From assembly GCF_050908995.1 (NCBI RefSeq), contig NW_027484910.1, positions 310,001 to 374,000 on the forward strand: a DNA stretch of 64,000 nt, given 5' to 3'. The notes beneath the pieces were generated by a model. The model worked only from the letters and a program-made list of their open reading frames with translations, ran no database searches and was not told where the DNA came from. The translations under genes were made by a program, and so were the position numbers. How positions within the stretch are numbered: the first letter of the stretch is position 1; every line of letters starts with the position of its first letter. The stretch comes from Andrena cerasifolii. Taxonomy: Eukaryota; Arthropoda; Insecta; Hymenoptera; Andrenidae. Below are positions 11,619 through 24,635 of the stretch, one piece after another.

Positions 11619-14600
11619 TTCAATATCGGTTATTCAATATCAGTTTTTCGATATCAGTTTTTCAAGATTTGTTCTCCAATATCGGTTTTTGAATATCGGT
11701 TCTAATATCGGATTCAATATCAGTTTTTCAATATCGGTTCTAATATCGGATTCAATACCGGTTTTTCAATATCGGTTCTAATATCGGATTCAATACCGGT
11801 TTTTCAATATCGGTTCTAATATCGGATTCAATACCGGTTTTTCAATATCGGTTCTAATATCGGATTCAATACCGGTTTTTCAATATCGGTTTTTCGATAT
11901 CAGTTTTTCAATATTTGCTTTACAATATCGGTTTTTCAATATCGGTTCTAATATCGGTTTCAATATCGGTTTTTCAATATCAGTTTTTCGATATAGGTTT
12001 TTCAATATCGGTTTTTCAATATCGGTTTTTCAATATCGGTTCTAATATCGGTTTCAATATCGGTTATTCAATATCAGTTTTTCGATATCAGTTTTTCAAG
12101 ATTTGTTCTCCAATATCGGTTTTTGAATATCGGTTCTAATATCGGATTCAATATCAGTTTTTCAATATTTGTTCTCCAATATCGGTTCCAATATCGGATT
12201 CAATATCGGTTTTTCAATATCGGTTCTAATATCGGATTCAATATCGGTTTTTCAATATCGGTTTTTCAATATCGGGTTTTCAATATCAGTTTTTCGATAT
12301 CAGTTTTTCAATATTTGTTCTCTAATATCGGTTTTTGAATATCGGTTCTAATATCGGATTCAATATCGGGTTTTCAATATCGGTTTTTCAATATCAGTTT
12401 TTCGATATCAGTTTTTCAATATTTGTTTTTCAATATCGGTTTTTCAATATCGGTTCTAATATCGGATTCAATATCGGTTTTGCAATATCAGTTTTTCGAT
12501 ATCAGTTTTTCAATATTTGTTTTTCAATATCGGTTTTTCAATATCGGTTTTTGAATATTTGTTCTCCAATATCGGTTTTTGAATATCGGTTCTAATATCG
12601 GATTCAATATCGGTTTTTCAATATCGGTTTTGCAATATCAGTTTTTCGATATAGGTTTTTCAATATCGGTTTTTCAATATCGGTTTTGCAATATCAGTTT
12701 TTCGATATAGGTTTTTCAATATCGGTTTTTCAATATCGGTTTTGCAATATCAGTTTTTCGATATAGGTTTTTCAATATCGGTTTTTCAATATCGGTTCTA
12801 ATATCGGTTTCAATATCAGTTTTTCAATATCGGTTTTTCAATATTTGTTTTCCAATATCGGCTTTTCAATATCGGTTCTAATATCAGATTCAACATCGGC
12901 TTTTCAATATCGGTTTTTCAATATCAGTTTTTCGATATCAGTTTTTCAATATTTGTTTTTCAATATCGGCTTTTCAATATCGGTTCTAATATCGGTTTCA
13001 ATATCGGTTATTCAATATCAGTTTTTCGATATCAGTTTTTCAAGATTTGTTCTCCAATATCGGTTTTTGAATATCGGTTCTAATATCGGATTCAATATCA
13101 GTTTTTCAATATCGGTTCTAATATCGGATTCAATACCGGTTTTTCAATATCGGTTCTAATATCGGATTCAATACCGGTTTTTCAATATCGGTTTTTCGAT
13201 ATCAGTTTTTCAATATTTGCTTTACAATATCGGTTTATCAATATCGGTTCTAATATCGGTTTCAATATCGGTTTTTCAATATCAGTTTTTCGATATAGGT
13301 TTTTCAATATCGGTTTTTCAATATCGGTTTTTCAATATCAGTTTTTCAATATTTGGTTTTCAATATCGGTTTTTGATTATCGGTTCTAATATCGGTTCAA
13401 TATCGGTTTTTCAATATCAGTTTTTCAATATTTGTTCTCCAATATCGGTTTTTGAATATCGGTTCTAATATCGGATTCAGTATCGGTTTTTCAATATCAG
13501 TTTTCAATATTTGTTCTCCAATATCGGTTTTTGAATATCGGTTCCAATATCGGATTCAATATCGGTTTTTCAATATCGGTTCTAATATCGGTTCTAATAT
13601 CGGATTCAATATCGGTTTTTCAATATCGGTTTTTCAATATCAGTTTTTCGATATCAGTTTTTCAATATTTGTTCTCCAATATCGGTTTTTGAATATCGGT
13701 TCCAATATCGGATTCAATATCGGTTTTTCAATATCGGTTCTAATATCGGATTCAATATCGGTTTTTCAATATCGGTTTTTCAATATCGGGTTTTCAATAT
13801 CAGTTTTTCGATATCAGTTTTTCAATATTTGTTCTCTAATATCGGTTTTTGAATATCGGTTCTAATATCGGATTCAATATCGGGTTTTCAATATCGGTTT
13901 TTCAATATCAGTTTTTCGATATCAGTTTTTCAATATTTGTTTTTCAATATCGGTTTTTCAATATCGGTTCTAATATCGGATTCAATATCGGTTTTGCAAT
14001 ATCAGTTTTTCGATATCAGTTTTTCAATATTTGTTCTCCAATATCGGTTTTTGAATATCGGTTCTAATATCGGATTCAATATCGGTTTTTCAATATCAGT
14101 TTTTCAATATTTGTTTTTCGATATCAGTTTTTCAATATTTGCTTTACAATATCAGTTTTTCAATATCGGTTCTAATATCGGATTCAATATCGGTTTTGCA
14201 ATATCAGTTTTTCAATATCAGTTTTTCAATATCTGTTTTTCAATATCGGTTTTTCAATATCGGTTTTTGAATATTTGTTCTCCAATATCGGTTTTTGAAT
14301 ATCGGTTCTAATATCGGATTCAATATCGGTTTTTCAATATCGGATTTGCAATATCAGTTTTTCGATATAGGTTTTTCAATATCGGTTTTTCAATATCGGT
14401 TTTGCAATATCAGTTTTTCGATATAGGTTTTTCAATATCGGTTTTTCAATATCGGTTTTGCAATATCGGTTTTTCAATATCGGTTTTTCAATATCGGTTT
14501 TTCAATATCAGTTTTTCAATATTTGTTCTCCAATATCGGTTTTTGAATATCGGTTCTAATATCGGATTCAGTATCGGTTTTTCAATATCAGTTTTTCAAT

Positions 14601-15341
14601 ATTTGTTCTCTAATATCGGTTTTTGAATATCGGTTCTAATATCGGATTCAATATCGGGTTTTCAATATCGGTTTTTCAATATCAGTTTTTCGATATCAGT
14701 TTTTCAATATTTGTTTTTCAATATCGGTTTTTCAATATCGGTTCTAATATCGGATTCAATATCGGTTTTGCAATATCAGTTTTTCGATATCAGTTTTTCA
14801 ATATTTGTTTTTCAATATCGGTTTTTCAATATCGGTTCTAATATCGGTTTCAGTATCGGTTTTTCAATATCGGTTTTTCAATATCAGTTTTTCGATATCA
14901 GTTTTTCAATATTTGTTCTCCAATATCGGTTTTTGAATATCGGTTCTAATATCGGATTCAATATCGGTTTTTCAATATCGTTTTTGCAATATTTGTTTTT
15001 CAATATCGGTTTTTCAATATCGGTTCTAATATCGGTTTCAATATCGGTTTTTCAATATCGGTTTTTCAATATCAGTTTTTCAATATTTGTTCTCCAATAT
15101 CGGTTTTTGAATATCGGTTCTAATATCGGATTCAATATCGGTTTTTCAATATCAGTTTTTCAGTATTTGTTCTCCAATATCGGTTTTTGAATATCGGTTC
15201 TAATATCGGTTTCAATATCGGTTTTTCAATATCGGTTTTTCAATATTTGTTCTCCAATATCGGTTTTTGAATATCGGTTCCAATATCGGATTCAATATCG
15301 GTTTTTCAATATCGGTTCTAATATCGGATTCAATATCGGTT
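11619..15341. repeat. 3.6-kb tandem duplication, right copy
   Basis: Right partner of 8,029-11,618. It has four 38-base accggt modules at its left end where the left copy has three, and a fuller 56-base ladder near 14,335. It shares the unusual tttttgattatcgg (left copy about 9,747, here about 13,375) and a one-base-short unit, cagttttcaat (about 9,870 and 13,498), supporting common origin. Its last part, from 14,327, takes part in the next duplication. Confidence 0.88.
11735..11886. repeat. 38-base module, four copies
   Basis: Four perfect copies of the 38-base accggt module, the longest such run I found. It accounts exactly for the change in offset from 3,590 to 3,628 between the two flanking tandem copies. 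Confidence 0.92.
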
Positions 15342-15816
15342 TTTCAATATCAGTTTTTCGATATCAGTTTTTCAATATTTGTTCTCCAATATCGGTTTTT
15401 GAATATCGGTTCTAATATCGGTTTCAATATCGGTTTTTCAATATCGGTTTTTCAATATCAGTTTTTCAATATTTGTTCTCCAATATCGGTTTTTGAATAT
15501 CGGTTCTAATATCGGATTCAATATCGGTTTTTCAATATCAGTTTTTCAATATTTGTTTTTCGATATCAGTTTTTCAATATTTGCTCTACAATATCAGTTT
15601 TTCAATATCGGTTTTTCAATATCAGTTTTTCAATATCAGTTTTTCAATATCGGTTTTTGAATATTTGTTCTCCAATATCGGTTTTTGAATATCGGTTCTA
15701 ATATCGGATTCAATATCGGTTTTTCAATATCGGTTTTGCAATATCAGTTTTTCGATATAGGTTTTTCAATATCGGTTTTTCAATATCGGTTTTGCAATAT
15801 CAGATTTTCGATATAG
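14713..15816. repeat. 1,104-base tandem duplication, first copy
   Basis: Matches 15,817-16,920 base for base apart from ttgctctaca here (15,581) against ttgctttaca in the second copy. A further 31 bases match beyond the nominal end, giving a microhomologous junction. Both copies carry cagattttcg in the 56-base ladder (about 15,803 and 16,907), a variant otherwise noticed only near 20,441. Confidence 0.9.
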
Positions 15817-16920
15817 GTTTTTCAATATCGGTTTTTCAATATCGGTTCTAATATCGGATTCAATATCGGTTTTGCAATATCAGTTTTTCGATATCAGTTT
15901 TTCAATATTTGTTTTTCAATATCGGTTTTTCAATATCGGTTCTAATATCGGTTTCAGTATCGGTTTTTCAATATCGGTTTTTCAATATCAGTTTTTCGAT
16001 ATCAGTTTTTCAATATTTGTTCTCCAATATCGGTTTTTGAATATCGGTTCTAATATCGGATTCAATATCGGTTTTTCAATATCGTTTTTGCAATATTTGT
16101 TTTTCAATATCGGTTTTTCAATATCGGTTCTAATATCGGTTTCAATATCGGTTTTTCAATATCGGTTTTTCAATATCAGTTTTTCAATATTTGTTCTCCA
16201 ATATCGGTTTTTGAATATCGGTTCTAATATCGGATTCAATATCGGTTTTTCAATATCAGTTTTTCAGTATTTGTTCTCCAATATCGGTTTTTGAATATCG
16301 GTTCTAATATCGGTTTCAATATCGGTTTTTCAATATCGGTTTTTCAATATTTGTTCTCCAATATCGGTTTTTGAATATCGGTTCCAATATCGGATTCAAT
16401 ATCGGTTTTTCAATATCGGTTCTAATATCGGATTCAATATCGGTTTTTCAATATCAGTTTTTCGATATCAGTTTTTCAATATTTGTTCTCCAATATCGGT
16501 TTTTGAATATCGGTTCTAATATCGGTTTCAATATCGGTTTTTCAATATCGGTTTTTCAATATCAGTTTTTCAATATTTGTTCTCCAATATCGGTTTTTGA
16601 ATATCGGTTCTAATATCGGATTCAATATCGGTTTTTCAATATCAGTTTTTCAATATTTGTTTTTCGATATCAGTTTTTCAATATTTGCTTTACAATATCA
16701 GTTTTTCAATATCGGTTTTTCAATATCAGTTTTTCAATATCAGTTTTTCAATATCGGTTTTTGAATATTTGTTCTCCAATATCGGTTTTTGAATATCGGT
16801 TCTAATATCGGATTCAATATCGGTTTTTCAATATCGGTTTTGCAATATCAGTTTTTCGATATAGGTTTTTCAATATCGGTTTTTCAATATCGGTTTTGCA
16901 ATATCAGATTTTCGATATAG
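15817..16920. repeat. 1,104-base tandem duplication, second copy
   Basis: Second copy of the preceding segment. The related block at 18,965-21,193 has only one copy of this 1,104-base segment, so the doubling arose after that block split off or was lost from it. A three-copy 56-base ladder (16,829-16,996) crosses its right end. Confidence 0.9.
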
Positions 16921-18964
16921 GTTTTTCAATATCGGTTTTTCAATATCGGTTTTGCAATATCAGTTTTTCGATATAGGTTTTTCAATATCGGTTTTTCAAT
17001 ATCGGTTCTAATATCGGTTTCAATATCAGTTTTTCAATATCGGTTTTTCAATATTTGTTTTTCAATATCGGTTTTTCAATATCGGTTCTAATATCGGTTT
17101 CAATATCGGTTTTTCAATATCGGGTTTTCAATATCGGTTTTTCGATATCAGTTTTTCAATATTTGTTTTTCAATATCGGTTTTTCAATATCGGTTCTAAT
17201 ATCGGTTTCAATATCGGTTTTTCAATATCGGTTTTTCAATATCGGTTTTTCAATATCAGTTTTTCAATATTTGTTCTCCAATATCGGTTTTTGAATATCG
17301 GTTCTAATATCGGATTCAGTATCGGTTTTTCAATATCAGTTTTTCAATATTTGTTCTCCAATATCGGTTTTTGAATATCGGTTCCAATATCGGATTCAAT
17401 ATCGGTTTTTGAATATCGGTTCCAATATCGGATTCAATATCGGTTTTTCAATATCGGTTCTAATATCGGTTCTAATATCGGATTCAATATCGGTTTTTCA
17501 ATATCAGTTTTTCGATATCAGTTTTTCAATATTTGTTCTCCAATATCGGTTTTTGAATATCGGTTCCAATATCGGATTCAATATCGGTTTTTCAATATCG
17601 GTTCTAATATCGGATTCAATATCGGTTTTTCAATATCGGTTTTTCAATATCGGGTTTTCAATATCAGTTTTTCGATATCAGTTTTTCAATATTTGTTTTC
17701 TAATATCGGTTTTTGAATATTGGTTCTAATATCGGATTCAATATCGGGTTTTCAATATCGGTTTTTCAATATCAGTTTTTCGATATCAGTTTTTCAATAT
17801 TTGTTTTTCAATATCGGTTTTTCAATATCGGTTCTAATATCGGATTCAATATCGGTTTTGCAATATCAGTTTTTCGATATCAGTTTTTCAATATTTGTTT
17901 TTCAATATCGGTTTTTCAATATCGGTTCTAATATCGGTTTCAATATCGGTTTTTCAATATCGGTTTTTCAATATCAGTTTTTCGATATCAGTTTTTCAAT
18001 ATTTGTTCTCCAATATCGGTTTTTGAATATCGGTTCTAATATCGGTTCTAATATCGGATTCAATACCGGTTTTTCAATATCGGTTTTTCAATATCAGTTT
18101 TTCGATATCAGTTTTTCAATATTTGTTCTCCAATATCGGTTTTTGAATATCGGTTCTAATATCGGTTTCAATATCGGTTTTTCAATATCGGTTTTTCAAT
18201 ATCAGTTTTTCAATATTTGTTCTCCAATATCGGTTTTTGAATATCGGTTCTAATATCGGATTCAATATCGGTTTTTCAATATCAGTTTTTCAATATTTGT
18301 TTTTCGATATCAGTTTTTCAATATTTGCTTTACAATATCAGTTTTTCAATATCGGTTCTAATATCGGATTCAATATCGGTTTTGCAATATCAGTTTTTCA
18401 ATATCAGTTTTTCAATATCAGTTTTTCAATATCAGTTTTTCAATATCGGTTTTTGAATATTTGTTCTCCAATATCGGTTTTTGAATATCGGTTCTAATAT
18501 CGGATTCAATATCGGTTTTTCAATATCGGTTTTGCAATATCAGTTTTTCGATATAGGTTTTTCAATATCGGTTTTTCAATATCGGTTCTAATATCGGTTT
18601 CAATATCAGTTTTTCAATATCGGTTTTTCAATATTTGTTTTCCAATATCGGTTATTCAATATCGGTTCTAATATCGGATTCAATATCGGCTTTTCAATAT
18701 CGGTTTTTCAATATCAGTTTTTCGATATCAGTTTTTCAATATTTGTTTTTCAATATCGGCTTTTCAATATCGGTTCTAATATCGGTTTCAATATCGGTTA
18801 TTCAATATCAGTTTTTCGATATCAGTTTTTCAAGATTTGTTCTCCAATATCGGTTTTTGAATATCGGTTCTAATATCGGATTCAATATCAGTTTTTCAAT
18901 ATCGGTTCTAATATCGGATTCAATACCGGTTTTTCAATATCGGTTCTAATATCGGATTCAATAC

Positions 18965-21900
18965 CGGTTTTTCAATATCGGATTTGCAATATCAGTTTTT
19001 CGATATAGGTTTTTCAATATCGGTTTTTCAATATCGGTTTTGCAATATCAGTTTTTCGATATAGGTTTTTCAATATCGGTTTTTCAATATCGGTTTTGCA
19101 ATATCGGTTTTTCAATATCGGTTTTTCAATATCGGTTTTTCAATATCAGTTTTTCAATATTTGTTCTCCAATATCGGTTTTTGAATATCGGTTCTAATAT
19201 CGGATTCAGTATCGGTTTTTCAATATCAGTTTTTCAATATTTGTTCTCTAATATCGGTTTTTGAATATCGGTTCTAATATCGGATTCAATATCGGGTTTT
19301 CAATATCGGTTTTTCAATATCAGTTTTTCGATATCAGTTTTTCAATATTTGTTTTTCAATATCGGTTTTTCAATATCGGTTCTAATATCGGATTCAATAT
19401 CGGTTTTGCAATATCAGTTTTTCGATATCAGTTTTTCAATATTTGTTTTTCAATATCGGTTTTTCAATATCGGTTCTAATATCGGTTTCAGTATCGGTTT
19501 TTCAATATCGGTTTTTCAATATCAGTTTTTCGATATCAGTTTTTCAATATTTGTTCTCCAATATCGGTTTTTGAATATCGGTTCTAATATCGGATTCAAT
19601 ATCGGTTTTTCAATATCGTTTTTGCAATATTTGTTTTTCAATATCGGTTTTTCAATATCGGTTCTAATATCGGTTTCAATATCGGTTTTTCAATATCGGT
19701 TTTTCAATATCAGTTTTTCAATATTTGTTCTCCAATATCGGTTTTTGAATATCGGTTCTAATATCGGATTCAATATCGGTTTTTCAATATCAGTTTTTCA
19801 GTATTTGTTCTCCAATATCGGTTTTTGAATATCGGTTCTAATATCGGTTTCAATATCGGTTTTTCAATATCGGTTTTTCAATATTTGTTCTCCAATATCG
19901 GTTTTTGAATATCGGTTCCAATATCGGATTCAATATCGGTTTTTCAATATCGGTTCTAATATCGGATTCAATATCGGTTTTTCAATATCAGTTTTTCGAT
20001 ATCAGTTTTTCAATATTTGTTCTCCAATATCGGTTTTTGAATATCGGTTCTAATATCGGTTTCAATATCGGTTTTTCAATATCGGTTTTTCAATATCAGT
20101 TTTTCAATATTTGTTCTCCAATATCGGTTTTTGAATATCGGTTCTAATATCGGATTCAATATCGGTTTTTCAATATCAGTTTTTCAATATTTGTTTTTCG
20201 ATATCAGTTTTTCAATATTTGCTTTACAATATCAGTTTTTCAATATCGGTTTTTCAATATCAGTTTTTCAATATCAGTTTTTCAATATCGGTTTTTGAAT
20301 ATTTGTTCTCCAATATCGGTTTTTGAATATCGGTTCTAATATCGGATTCAATATCGGTTTTTCAATATCGGTTTTGCAATATCAGTTTTTCGATATAGGT
20401 TTTTCAATATCGGTTTTTCAATATCGGTTTTGCAATATCAGATTTTCGATATAGGTTTTTCAATATCGGTTTTTCAATATCGGTTTTGCAATATCAGTTT
20501 TTCGATATAGGTTTTTCAATATCGGTTTTTCAATATCGGTTCTAATATCGGTTTCAATATCAGTTTTTCAATATCGGTTTTTCAATATTTGTTTTTCAAT
20601 ATCGGTTTTTCAATATCGGTTCTAATATCGGTTTCAATATCGGTTTTTCAATATCGGGTTTTCAATATCGGTTTTTCGATATCAGTTTTTCAATATTTGT
20701 TTTTCAATATCGGTTTTTCAATATCGGTTCTAATATCGGTTTCAATATCGGTTTTTCAATATCGGTTTTTCAATATCGGTTTTTCAATATCAGTTTTTCA
20801 ATATTTGTTCTCCAATATCGGTTTTTGAATATCGGTTCTAATATCGGATTCAGTATCGGTTTTTCAATATCAGTTTTTCAATATTTGTTCTCCAATATCG
20901 GTTTTTGAATATCGGTTCCAATATCGGATTCAATATCGGTTTTTCAATATCGGTTCTAATATCGGTTCTAATATCGGATTCAATATCGGTTTTTCAATAT
21001 CAGTTTTTCGATATCAGTTTTTCAATATTTGTTCTCCAATATCGGTTTTTGAATATCGGTTCCAATATCGGATTCAATATCGGTTTTTCAATATCGGTTC
21101 TAATATCGGATTCAATATCGGTTTTTCAATATCGGTTTTTCAATATCGGGTTTTCAATATCAGTTTTTCGATATCAGTTTTTCAATATTTGTTCTCCAAT
21201 ATCGGTTTTTGAATATCGGTTCTAATATCGGTTCTAATATCGGATTCAATACCGGTTTTTCAATATCGGTTTTTCAATATCAGTTTTTCGATATCAGTTT
21301 TTCAATATTTGTTCTCCAATATCGGTTTTTGAATATCGGTTCTAATATCGGTTTCAATATCGGTTTTTCAATATCGGTTTTTCAATATCAGTTTTTCAAT
21401 ATTTGTTCTCCAATATCGGTTTTTGAATATCGGTTCTAATATCGGATTCAATATCGGTTTTTCAATATCAGTTTTTCAATATTTGTTTTTCGATATCAGT
21501 TTTTCAATATTTGCTTTACAATATCAGTTTTTCAATATCGGTTCTAATATCGGATTCAATATCGGTTTTGCAATATCAGTTTTTCAATATTAGTTTTTCA
21601 ATATCAGTTTATCAATATCAGTTTTTCAATATCGGTTTTTGAATATTTGTTCTCCAATATCGGTTTTTGAATATCGGTTCTAATATCGGATTCAATATCG
21701 GTTTTTCAATATCGGTTTTGCAATATCAGTTTTTCGATATAGGTTTTTCAATATCGGTTTTTCAATATCGGTTCTAATATCGGTTTCAATATCAGTTTTT
21801 CAATATCGGTTTTTCAATATTTGTTTTCCAATATCGGTTATTCAATATCGGTTCTAATATCGGATTCAATATCGGCTTTTCAATATCGGTTTTTCAATAT

Positions 21901-22167
21901 CAGTTTTTCGATATCAGTTTTTCAATATTTGTTTTTCAATATCGGCTTTTCAATATCGGTTCTAATATCGGTTTCAATATCGGTTATTCAATATCAGTTT
22001 TTCGATATCAGTTTTTCAAGATTTGTTCTCCAATATCGGTTTTTGAATATCGGTTCTAATATCGGATTCAATATCAGTTTTTCAATATCGGTTCTAATAT
22101 CGGATTCAATACCGGTTTTTCAATACCGGTTCTAATATCGGATTCAATACCGGTTTTTCAATATCGG
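18965..22167. repeat. 4.6-kb tandem duplication, right (shorter) copy
   Basis: Lacks one 1,104-base copy, one 38-base module and 310 bases found in the left copy. Private changes include attagttttt at 21,591, gtttatcaat near 21,610 and caataccggttcta near 22,124. Otherwise made of the same B-C-D2-A-short-unit modules. Confidence 0.85.
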
Positions 22168-22727
22168 TTTTTCAATATCAGTTTTTCGATATCAGTTTTT
22201 CAATATTTGTTCTCCAATATCGGTTTTTGAATATCGGTTCTAATATCGGATTCAATATCGGTTTTTCAATATCGTTTTTGCAATATCAGTTTTTCGATAT
22301 AGGTTTTTCAATATCGGTTTTTCAATATCGGTTTTTCAATATCGGTTCTAATATCGGATTCAATATCGGTTTTTCAATATCGGTTCTAATATCGGATTCA
22401 ATATCGGTTTTTCAATATCGGTTATTCAATATCAGTTTTTCAATATTTGTTCTCCAATATCGGATTCAATATCGGTTTTTCAATATCGGTTTTTCAATAT
22501 CGGTTCTAATATCGGATTCAATATCGGTTTTTCAATATCGGGTTTTCAATATCAGTTTTTCGATATCAGTTTTTCAATATTTGCTTTACAATATCGGTTT
22601 TTCAATTTCGGTTCTAATATCGGTTTCAATATCGGTTTTTCAATATCAGTTTTTCGATATAGGTTTTTCAATATCGGTTTTTCAATATCGGTTTTTCAAT
22701 ATCAGTTTTTCAATATTTGGTTTTCAA
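22168..22727. repeat. Array segment without a local partner
   Basis: Ordinary units with several cgtttttgc and ggttattc variants. It resembles about 32,116-32,620, 37,470-37,960, 39,870-40,360 and 48,670-49,210, so it belongs to a dispersed family of similar segments. A unit with caatttcgg lies near 22,607. No gene or unique sequence is seen. Confidence 0.75.
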
Positions 22728-24209
22728 TATCGGTTTTTGAATATCGGTTCTAATATCGGTTCAATATCGGTTTTTCAATATCAGTTTTTCAATATTTGTT
22801 CTCCAATATCGGTTTTTGAATATCGGTTCTAATATCGGATTCAATATCTGTTTTTCAATATCGGTTTTTCAATATCAGTTTTTCGATATCAGTTTTTCAA
22901 TATTTGTTTTTCAATATCGGTTTTTCAATATCGGTTCTAATATCGGTTTCAATATCGGTTTTTCAATATCGGTTTTTCAATATCAGTTTTTCAATATTTG
23001 TTCTCCAATATCGGTTTTTGAATATCGGTTCTAATATCGGATTCAATATCGGTTTTTCAATATCAGTTTTTCAGTATTTGTTCTCCAATATCGGTTTTTG
23101 AATATCGGTTCTAATATCGGTTTCAATATCGGTTTTTCAATATCGGTTTTTCAATATTTGTTCTCCAATATCGGTTTTTGAATATCGGTTCCAATATCGG
23201 ATTCAATATCGGTTTTTCAATATCGGTTCTAATATCGGATTCAATATCGGTTTTTCAATATCGGTTTTGCAATATCAGTTTTTCGATATAGGTTTTTCAA
23301 TATCGGTTCTAATATCGGTTTCAATATCAGTTTTTCGATATAGGTTTTTCAATATCGGTTTTTCAATATTTGTTCTCCAATATCGGTTTTTGAATATCGG
23401 TTCTAATATCGGATTCAATATCGGTTTTTCAATATCGGTTTTTTCAATATCAGTTTTTCGATATCAGTTTTTCAATATTTGTTTTTCAATATCGGTTTTT
23501 CAATATCGGTTCTAATATCGGTTTCAATATCGGTTTTTCAATATCGGTTTTGCAATATCAGTTTTTCGATATAGGTTTTTCAATATCGGTTTTTCAATAT
23601 CGGTTTTGCAATATCAGTTTTTCGATATAGGTTTTTCAATATCGGTTTTTCAATATCGGTTTTGCAATATCAGTTTTTCGATATAGGTTTTTCAATATCG
23701 ATTTTTCAATATCGGTTTTTCAATATCGGTTCTAATATCGGTTTCAATATCAGTTTTTCAATATTTGTTTTCCAATATCGGTTTTTCAATATCGGTTCTA
23801 ATATCGGATTCAATATCGGCTTTTCAATATCGGTTTTTCAATATCAGTTTTTCGATATCAGTTTTTCAATATTTGTTTTTCAATATCGGTTTTTCAATAT
23901 CGGTTCTAATATCGGTTTCAATATCGGTTATTCAATATCAGCTTTCGATATCAGTTTTTCAAGATTTGTTCTCCAATATCGGTTTTTGAATATCGGTTCT
24001 CATATCGGATTCAATATCAGTTTTTCAATATCGGTTCTAATATCGGATTCAATACCGGTTTTTCAATATCGGTTCTAATATCGGATTCAATATCGGTTTT
24101 TCAATATCGTTTTTGCAATATCAGTTTTTCGATATAGGTTTTTCAATATCGGTTTTTTCAATATCAGTTTTTCGATATCAGTTTTTCAATATTTGTTTTT
24201 CAATATCGG
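22728..24209. repeat. Dispersed 1.6-kb block, copy a
   Basis: First of three tandem copies. It matches 24,636-25,883 at offset 1,674 from 22,962, and the third copy at offset 3,258 from 22,728. Markers that recur in order in every full copy are caatatctgttttt, cagtatttg, a unit with six T's (cggttttttcaat), a G-B-H-A ladder ending in caatatcgattttt (here 23,539-23,706), cagctttcgatat (23,939) and a second six-T unit. They allow copies to be recognised across the window. Confidence 0.85.
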
Positions 24210-24635
24210 CTTTTCAATATCGGTTCTAATATCGGTTTCAATATCGGTTATTCAATATCAGTTTTTCGATATCAGTTTTTCAAGATTTGTTCTCCAATAT
24301 CGGTTTTTGAATATCGGTTCTAATATCGGATTCAATATCAGTTTTTCAATATCGGTTCTAATATCGGATTCAATACCGGTTTTTCAATATCGGTTCTAAT
24401 ATCGGATTCAATACCGGTTTTTCAATATCGGTTTTTCGATATCAGTTTTTCAATATTTGCTTTACAATATCGGTTTATCAATATCGGTTCTAATATCGGT
24501 TTCAATATCGGTTTTTCAATATCAGTTTTTCGATATAGGTTTTTCAATATCGGTTTTTCAATATCGGTTTTTCAATATCAGTTTTTCAATATTTGGTTTT
24601 CAATATCGGTTTTTGATTATCGGTTCTAATATCGG
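24210..24635. repeat. Segment of the 9.3-9.8-kb type between two 1.6-kb blocks
   Basis: Follows about 9,340-9,767 at an offset of 14,868, including cggtttatcaat, the M unit, the two-copy 38-base module and tttttgattatcgg. It therefore looks like a piece of the 8-14-kb repeat type placed between two copies of the 1.6-kb block, by recombination or gene conversion within the array. Confidence 0.75.

Larger units (their letters stand above)
14327..18964. repeat. 4.6-kb tandem duplication, left copy
   Basis: Paired with the directly adjacent 18,965-22,167. The offset is 4,638 at the left, 3,534 after the 1,104-base doubling, 3,496 after an extra 38-base module near 17,400 and 3,186 from 17,965 on. 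The marker cggatttgc near 14,342 recurs near 18,980. The two matching parts are 14,327-17,697 and 17,965-18,981, and the last 17 bases of the match overlap the start of the right copy. A unit with ttgg in place of tcgg sits at 17,721. Confidence 0.85.
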
